From assembly GCA_902604575.1 (NCBI GenBank), contig CACKZH010000002.1, positions 1-64,000 of the forward strand: DNA of 64,000 nt. The letters are read 5' to 3'. Positions 60,102-64,000 of this stretch are shown here, one piece after another (the stretch's first letter is position 1; every line of letters begins with the position of its first letter). The translations under genes and the position numbers were made by a program. Source of the DNA: an uncultured Pelagibacteraceae bacterium (lineage in GTDB: Bacteria; Pseudomonadota; Alphaproteobacteria; Pelagibacterales; Pelagibacteraceae). The notes below the pieces were generated by a model. It saw only the letters and a list, made by a program, of their open reading frames with translations, was not told the DNA's origin and made no database searches.

Positions 60102-60808
60102 TGGCATATTTTGAGGGAATAGAAATGACAGGTGGATATGGTAATGGTCCTGATATTATTAGTTCGTGTTCAGTAAATGTTAATAAAGGTGAAATAGTCT
60201 CTATTCTAGGCCCTAATGGTGCTGGCAAATCAACTGCTATGAAAGCAATGTTGGGCTTGCTCAATTTAAAATCTGGATCAGTAAAGATCGATGGCAAAGA
60301 TATTTCAAAATTATCTCCTCAAGATAGAGTTAAACAAGGTATTTCTTTTGTCCCACAGACCAAAAACGTTTTTGCAGGAATGACTGTTGAAGAAAACTTA
60401 GAAATGGGTGCATTTCTTGTTGAGAATGAAATCAAAAATATAATTGAGGAAATTTACGAATTGTTTCCAATTTTAAGAGAGAAAAGAAATCAGATGGTTG
60501 GTGAGCTTTCTGGAGGTCAAAGACAGCAAGTAGCTCTAGGTCGAGCTTTAATGATTAAGCCTACAGTTTTAATGTTAGACGAGCCAACTGCAGGCGTATC
60601 ACCAATTGTGATGGACGAATTATTTGATCATATTGTCAAAGTTAAAAGAACAAATGTTGCTATCTTAATGGTAGAGCAAAATGCAAAACAAGCCTTAAGT
60701 ATTTCAGATAGAGGCTACGTATTGGTTACTGGAGAAAATCGTTATTCAGGAACTGGAAAAGAATTATTAGACGATCCAAGAGTAAGAAGCTCTTTTTTGG
60801 GAGGGTAA
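60101..60808 (+). CDS. Second Liv-type ABC ATP-binding protein (LivF-like)
   Basis: Second ATPase of this importer, 235 residues. Walker A is GPNGAGKST, the Q-loop region is SFVPQTKNVFAGMTVEENLEMG, read in two parts, the signature LSGGQRQQVALGRAL and Walker B VLMLDEPTAGVSP. The C-terminal RSSFLGG is typical of LivF. The gene is followed by a LivH-like permease after one base. Confidence 0.93.
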   Translation: MAYFEGIEMTGGYGNGPDIISSCSVNVNKGEIVSILGPNGAGKSTAMKAMLGLLNLKSGSVKIDGKDISKLSPQDRVKQGISFVPQTKNVFAGMTVEENLEMGAFLVENEIKNIIEEIYELFPILREKRNQMVGELSGGQRQQVALGRALMIKPTVLMLDEPTAGVSPIVMDELFDHIVKVKRTNVAILMVEQNAKQALSISDRGYVLVTGENRYSGTGKELLDDPRVRSSFLGG

Positions 60809-60809
60809 T

Positions 60810-61820
60810 ATGGATTTTGTAAATGCTATAATTCTTTTATTAAATTATATTTTTATTCCTGCATTAACTTATGGATCTCAGTTAGCACTGGGCGCAATAT
60901 TTGTAACACTTATCTATGGAATTTTACGATTTGCAAACTTTGCAACTGGTGACATGATGTCTTTTGGAACCATGATTACAATTTTGTTTACATGGTATTT
61001 TCAATCATTAGGTGTCTCTTTGGGTGTTTTACCTACTGCTTTAATAGCTATCCCATTTGGAATTATTTTCATGATTCTTTACATGCTTTTAATAGATAAA
61101 TTTGTCTTCAAATATTATAGACACCAGAAAAGCCCTCCAGTTCAGTTTGCAATGGTAAGTATTGGAGTAATGTTTGTAACTCAAGCTGTAGTAAGAATAA
61201 TAATTGGACCTGCTGATAGAAGATTTTTTGATGGTGAAAAATTCATTATTAAAGCACGTGAATTTAAGGAGATGACAGGACTAAATGAAGGCCTTGCAAT
61301 AAAATCAACTCAAGTCTTAACAATATTTGTTACAATAGTTTTGGTTTCTTTATTATTTTGGTTTCTAAATAAAACTAAAACCGGTAAAAGTATGAAAGCT
61401 TATTCTGATAATGAAGATCTTGCTTTGCTATCAGGTATTGATCCAAAAAAAATAGTTTTAGTTACGTGGGTTATTGCTGGAATTTTAGCTACAATAGGTG
61501 GTGCTTTATATGGCTTAGATAAAAGTTTTAAACCATTTACCTACTTTAATAATATGCTTCCTATTTTCGCTGCTGCAATAGTTGGAGGAATTGGAAATCC
61601 GTTTGGAGCTTTTTTAGGTGGATATGTAATTGCTTTTTCAGAAATTTTATTAACTTATGCCTATAAGAAATTTTTTATGTATGTTTTACCAGAAAGTATG
61701 GAGCCAGATAGTTTAGTTCAACTTCTGTCTACAGATTATAAATTTGCTGTATCATTCTCCATACTTGTAATAGTTTTAATATATCGGCCGTCAGGAATAT
61801 TTAAGGGGAAAGTACTGTGA
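60810..61820 (+). CDS. Second Liv-type ABC permease (LivH-like)
   Basis: Membrane subunit of 336 residues with about eight helices. ALGAIFVTLIYGILRFANFATGD is the LivH N-terminal pattern (read in two parts), the cytoplasmic loop is MKAYSDNEDLALLSGIDPKK, and IVGGIGNPFGAFLGGY and YRPSGIFKGKVL close it. It is divergent enough from the first LivH (53075) to suggest another substrate. It overlaps the next gene by four bases. Confidence 0.92.
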   Translation: MDFVNAIILLLNYIFIPALTYGSQLALGAIFVTLIYGILRFANFATGDMMSFGTMITILFTWYFQSLGVSLGVLPTALIAIPFGIIFMILYMLLIDKFVFKYYRHQKSPPVQFAMVSIGVMFVTQAVVRIIIGPADRRFFDGEKFIIKAREFKEMTGLNEGLAIKSTQVLTIFVTIVLVSLLFWFLNKTKTGKSMKAYSDNEDLALLSGIDPKKIVLVTWVIAGILATIGGALYGLDKSFKPFTYFNNMLPIFAAAIVGGIGNPFGAFLGGYVIAFSEILLTYAYKKFFMYVLPESMEPDSLVQLLSTDYKFAVSFSILVIVLIYRPSGIFKGKVL

Positions 61821-63187
61821 GAAAAAATCTTAATGTAATTGCAGCTTATAGTATCATGATGGTGCTTATTTTGATGGTGGGGATATTTCAGTCTTGGAAT
61901 ATTGCATTATCAATATTTAATCTTTGTTTGATATCTGCTGTTATGACGATGGGTGCAAATATTCAATGGGGTTATGCAGGTTTAATTAATTTTGGAATTA
62001 TGGGCTATACAGCTTTAGGTGGTTTAGCTGCAGTATTGATATCTGTCGACCCTGTTCAAGAAGCTTGGAGGGCTGGTGGTTTCGATATTTTAATGTCGTT
62101 ATGGCTTATAGTAGTAATGGTATTAGTTGTAAGGTTTATTTTAAAAAGATTTGAAAAATCAAAAATAAGAACATACAGCATAGCTGCAATAATAATTTCA
62201 GGTATCTTGCTTATTAGGTTCTCTGCAGAACCAGGTATTGAGGCTATAGAAGCAGTCGATCCAGCTAAAACAGGTTTCCTAGGAGGATTTGGATTACCAA
62301 TTATATTTTCTTGGATAGTAGGAGCTCTTTTTGCCGGTGGTTTAGCTTTTATAATTGGAAAAGTTGCTCTCGGTCTTAGGGCGGACTATTTAGCTATAGC
62401 CACTCTTCTTATTTCTGAAATTGTTATTGCGATCATTAAACATGAAGATTGGCTTACAAGAGGTGTAAAGAATGTTATTGGTTTAAAAAGACCTGCGCCT
62501 TATGAAGTAGATCTCCAAACAACAGATTGGTTTATAAATTTAGTAGAAAAGTTTCATTCAGGAAAATTAAATTTAATTGAAAATTTAGCTGATCGACAAG
62601 CTGCTTTAAATCAGCTTGTAATCGAAGGTTCATCAGTATTTGTAAAGTTATGTTACTCTGGATTATTCCTGGTAGTTGTAATTATTCTTTTAATTTTAAC
62701 TCAAAAAGCACTTTATTCTCCATGGGGAAGAATGATGAGGGCAATAAGAGATAATGAGGAAGCTGCAAATGCAATGGGTAAAAATGTTGTTAAACAACAT
62801 TTATTAATTTTTATTCTAGGTTCAGCTATTGTTGGAATTGCTGGAGCAATGTTGGTTACTCAAGATGGTTTGTTTACTCCAGGAAGTTATAGACCAATGA
62901 GATATACTTTTTTGATTTGGGTGATGGTAATTGTCGGGGGAAGTGGAAATAATTTTGGAGCAATTTTAGGAGGATTTGTTGTTTGGTTCTTATGGATTGA
63001 AGCTGCACCAATATCATTATTTTTAATAAATTTTTTCACTGCTGGAATACCTGAAACAAATGCACTTAAAGCTCACTTAATAGAAAGTGTTCCTTATTTT
63101 AGATTTTTAATGATGGGATTAGGGTTGTTATTAATTATGAGGTATCGACCTAAAGGTATACTTCCTGAAAAAATAGAAATAAAGTAA
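61817..63187 (+). CDS. Second Liv-type ABC permease (LivM-like, long form)
   Basis: Second membrane subunit. At 456 residues it is about 100 longer than the first LivM. The extra length lies mainly in an additional helix pair near 85-130 and a soluble stretch near 215-275. Family marks are NIQWGYAGLINFGIMGY, ALGLRADYLAIATLLIS, the loop MMRAIRDNEEAANAMGKN, IVGGSGNNFGAILGGFV and YRPKGILPEK. The start is GTG at 61817. No binding protein gene is linked in the window. Confidence 0.92.
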   Translation: MRKNLNVIAAYSIMMVLILMVGIFQSWNIALSIFNLCLISAVMTMGANIQWGYAGLINFGIMGYTALGGLAAVLISVDPVQEAWRAGGFDILMSLWLIVVMVLVVRFILKRFEKSKIRTYSIAAIIISGILLIRFSAEPGIEAIEAVDPAKTGFLGGFGLPIIFSWIVGALFAGGLAFIIGKVALGLRADYLAIATLLISEIVIAIIKHEDWLTRGVKNVIGLKRPAPYEVDLQTTDWFINLVEKFHSGKLNLIENLADRQAALNQLVIEGSSVFVKLCYSGLFLVVVIILLILTQKALYSPWGRMMRAIRDNEEAANAMGKNVVKQHLLIFILGSAIVGIAGAMLVTQDGLFTPGSYRPMRYTFLIWVMVIVGGSGNNFGAILGGFVVWFLWIEAAPISLFLINFFTAGIPETNALKAHLIESVPYFRFLMMGLGLLLIMRYRPKGILPEKIEIK

Positions 63188-63192
63188 ACCAA

Positions 63193-63264
63193 ATGAAATA
63201 TATTATATTAGGTGCTGCTGCTGCTTGGGCTTTATATATGGCTGATAAGTATTTATTCTTTTGA
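63193..63264 (+). CDS. 23-residue hydrophobic peptide, putative
   Basis: ATG at 63193 opens a short frame reading MKYIILGAAAAWALYMADKY and ending LFF. It is a single predicted membrane helix. It lies six bases after the livM-like stop, and its TGA overlaps the ATG of the MFS gene as TGATG, the same coupling seen between real genes here. It may be a true small membrane protein or a translational leader for the MFS gene. No homologue is known to me. Confidence 0.45.
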   Translation: MKYIILGAAAAWALYMADKYLFF

Positions 63265-64000
63265 TGAATAAAAATCTCTTGTTACTTATATTAAGCCAGG
63301 TTTTTGCTTTCACGGCTGCTCCTGTCACAGTATTTTTAAGCGGTATAATTGGTTCTGAATTTAGTCCAACAAAATCTTTAGCAACTCTTCCAATGGCTCT
63401 ATCAGTTGTTGGAATTGCATTGTTTGCTTTATTTGCTGCAAAGATAATGAGTATAATCGGTCGAAAATTTGGATTTATTTATGCATCAATGGGAACAAGT
63501 CTAGCGTCTCTTTTAACAGCATACTCAATAATAGCTGAGAGCTTTCTTTTATATAATCTAGGATGTTTTTTAATTGGTGGAGGTATAGCTTTCAGTCACC
63601 AATATCGTTTTGCAGCAGTCGAAGTTGTGGACAAGGATTATGCACCTAAAGCAATTTCTATAATATTATTAGCAGGAATAGGCTCAGCATTTATTGGTCC
63701 AAATATTGCAAATATTTCTAAAGGATTTATTTCGGATCATATGTATGCTGGTTCTTATTTTGCACTTGCTATATTATCTATTTCATCAACAATATTTTTA
63801 TTTTTTTTTCAGGAACCAAAAAAATCATCAATTAATCAATATAAAATGGGAAGAAGTTTTTTTGAACTTATTTCGCAACCAAGATTTCTGCAGGCACTCG
63901 TAGCTTCTGCTTTTGCCTATGCCGTAATGACTTTTTTAATGACAGCCACTCCTATAAGTATGCATTTGATGGAGAAAATAAGTTTATCTAAAACAGGTTT
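63264..64000 (+). CDS. Major facilitator superfamily transporter, 3' end outside the window
   Basis: The frame from ATG 63264 stays open to the window edge (245 codons). It has about seven predicted helices and MFS-like features: an N-terminal LLLILSQVFAFTAAPVTVF, the cytoplasmic loop AAKIMSIIGRKFGFIYA corresponding to motif A between helices 2 and 3, and GCFLIGGGIAFSHQYRFAA around helix 4. The second half is not visible. The substrate is unknown. The TGATG junction couples it to the preceding short ORF. Confidence 0.85.
   Translation, partial: MNKNLLLLILSQVFAFTAAPVTVFLSGIIGSEFSPTKSLATLPMALSVVGIALFALFAAKIMSIIGRKFGFIYASMGTSLASLLTAYSIIAESFLLYNLGCFLIGGGIAFSHQYRFAAVEVVDKDYAPKAISIILLAGIGSAFIGPNIANISKGFISDHMYAGSYFALAILSISSTIFLFFFQEPKKSSINQYKMGRSFFELISQPRFLQALVASAFAYAVMTFLMTATPISMHLMEKISLSKTG

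Noticed and set aside
53075..63187. The two Liv-type transporters as a recent tandem duplication
   Set aside because: Gene order, subunit lengths and motif details differ throughout, which points to two old, separate systems.

Overview
The window looks like a piece of a streamlined, strongly AT-rich alphaproteobacterial chromosome, most probably SAR11 (Pelagibacterales). The pointers are a circularly permuted, two-piece tmRNA gene of the alphaproteobacterial type, ThyX as the only thymidylate synthase seen, near-absence of intergenic DNA, many start/stop overlaps (TAATG, TGATG), tail-to-tail gene pairs that share stop-codon bases, and a high density of periplasmic-binding-protein transport systems. 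Species assignment is inference; no rRNA operon is present.

Layout. 1-4398 (+): folP (5' end outside the window), glmM, thiD, purA. 4395-6310 (-): rpoH and an rluD-type pseudouridine synthase. 6334-6410: tRNA-Arg(TCG). 6413-8861 (-): Sua5/TsaC and a two-gene ABC-2 exporter. 8882-11897 (+): xseB-ispA-dxs (isoprenoid entry). Then aroC (-), pdxH (+), ispB (-). 14771-21180 (+): S49 peptidase, glyQ, glyS, ppdK. 21181-22337: a roughly 1.16-kb insertion with one orphan methyltransferase-like gene, bounded by a copy of the ssrA 3' end. 22338-22590 (-): ssrA. 22638-28937: thyX (+), mrp (-), then hflK-hflC-DUF2065-degP-miaA (+). 28990-32351 (+): ilvB-ilvN-ilvC. 32434-37638 (+): a complete family-5 (dipeptide/oligopeptide-type) ABC importer. 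37740-44757 (+): leuA followed without a gap by the elongasome genes mreBCD-mrdA-rodA. 44801-50399 (+): a six-gene set (DadA-like oxidase, EamA transporter, 2-hydroxyacid dehydrogenase, HDAC-like amidohydrolase, MsrB, DUF1479 protein). 50396-50953 (-): glutaredoxin and a TIGR03643-type protein. 51071-63187 (+): an amino-acid transport and catabolism block with a LysE exporter, LivK-HMGF importer, AzlCD exporter, CsiD-type glutarate hydroxylase, a ProC-like reductase and a second LivGFHM set without a binding protein. 63193-64000: a 23-codon ORF and an MFS transporter cut by the window edge.

How it fits together. Most of the window is core metabolism (folate, cell-wall sugar, thiamine, purine, isoprenoid, aromatic and branched-chain amino acid synthesis), RNA modification and membrane protein quality control. 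The second half is dominated by uptake and export of amino acids and peptides. The most unusual stretch is the ssrA-flanking insertion: direct repeats matching the 3' end of the permuted tmRNA gene, five short CTTCGTAG(A/T)A repeats placed on both sides of the gene, and a gene with no relation to its neighbours. This resembles a minimal or decayed tmRNA-targeted integrative element.
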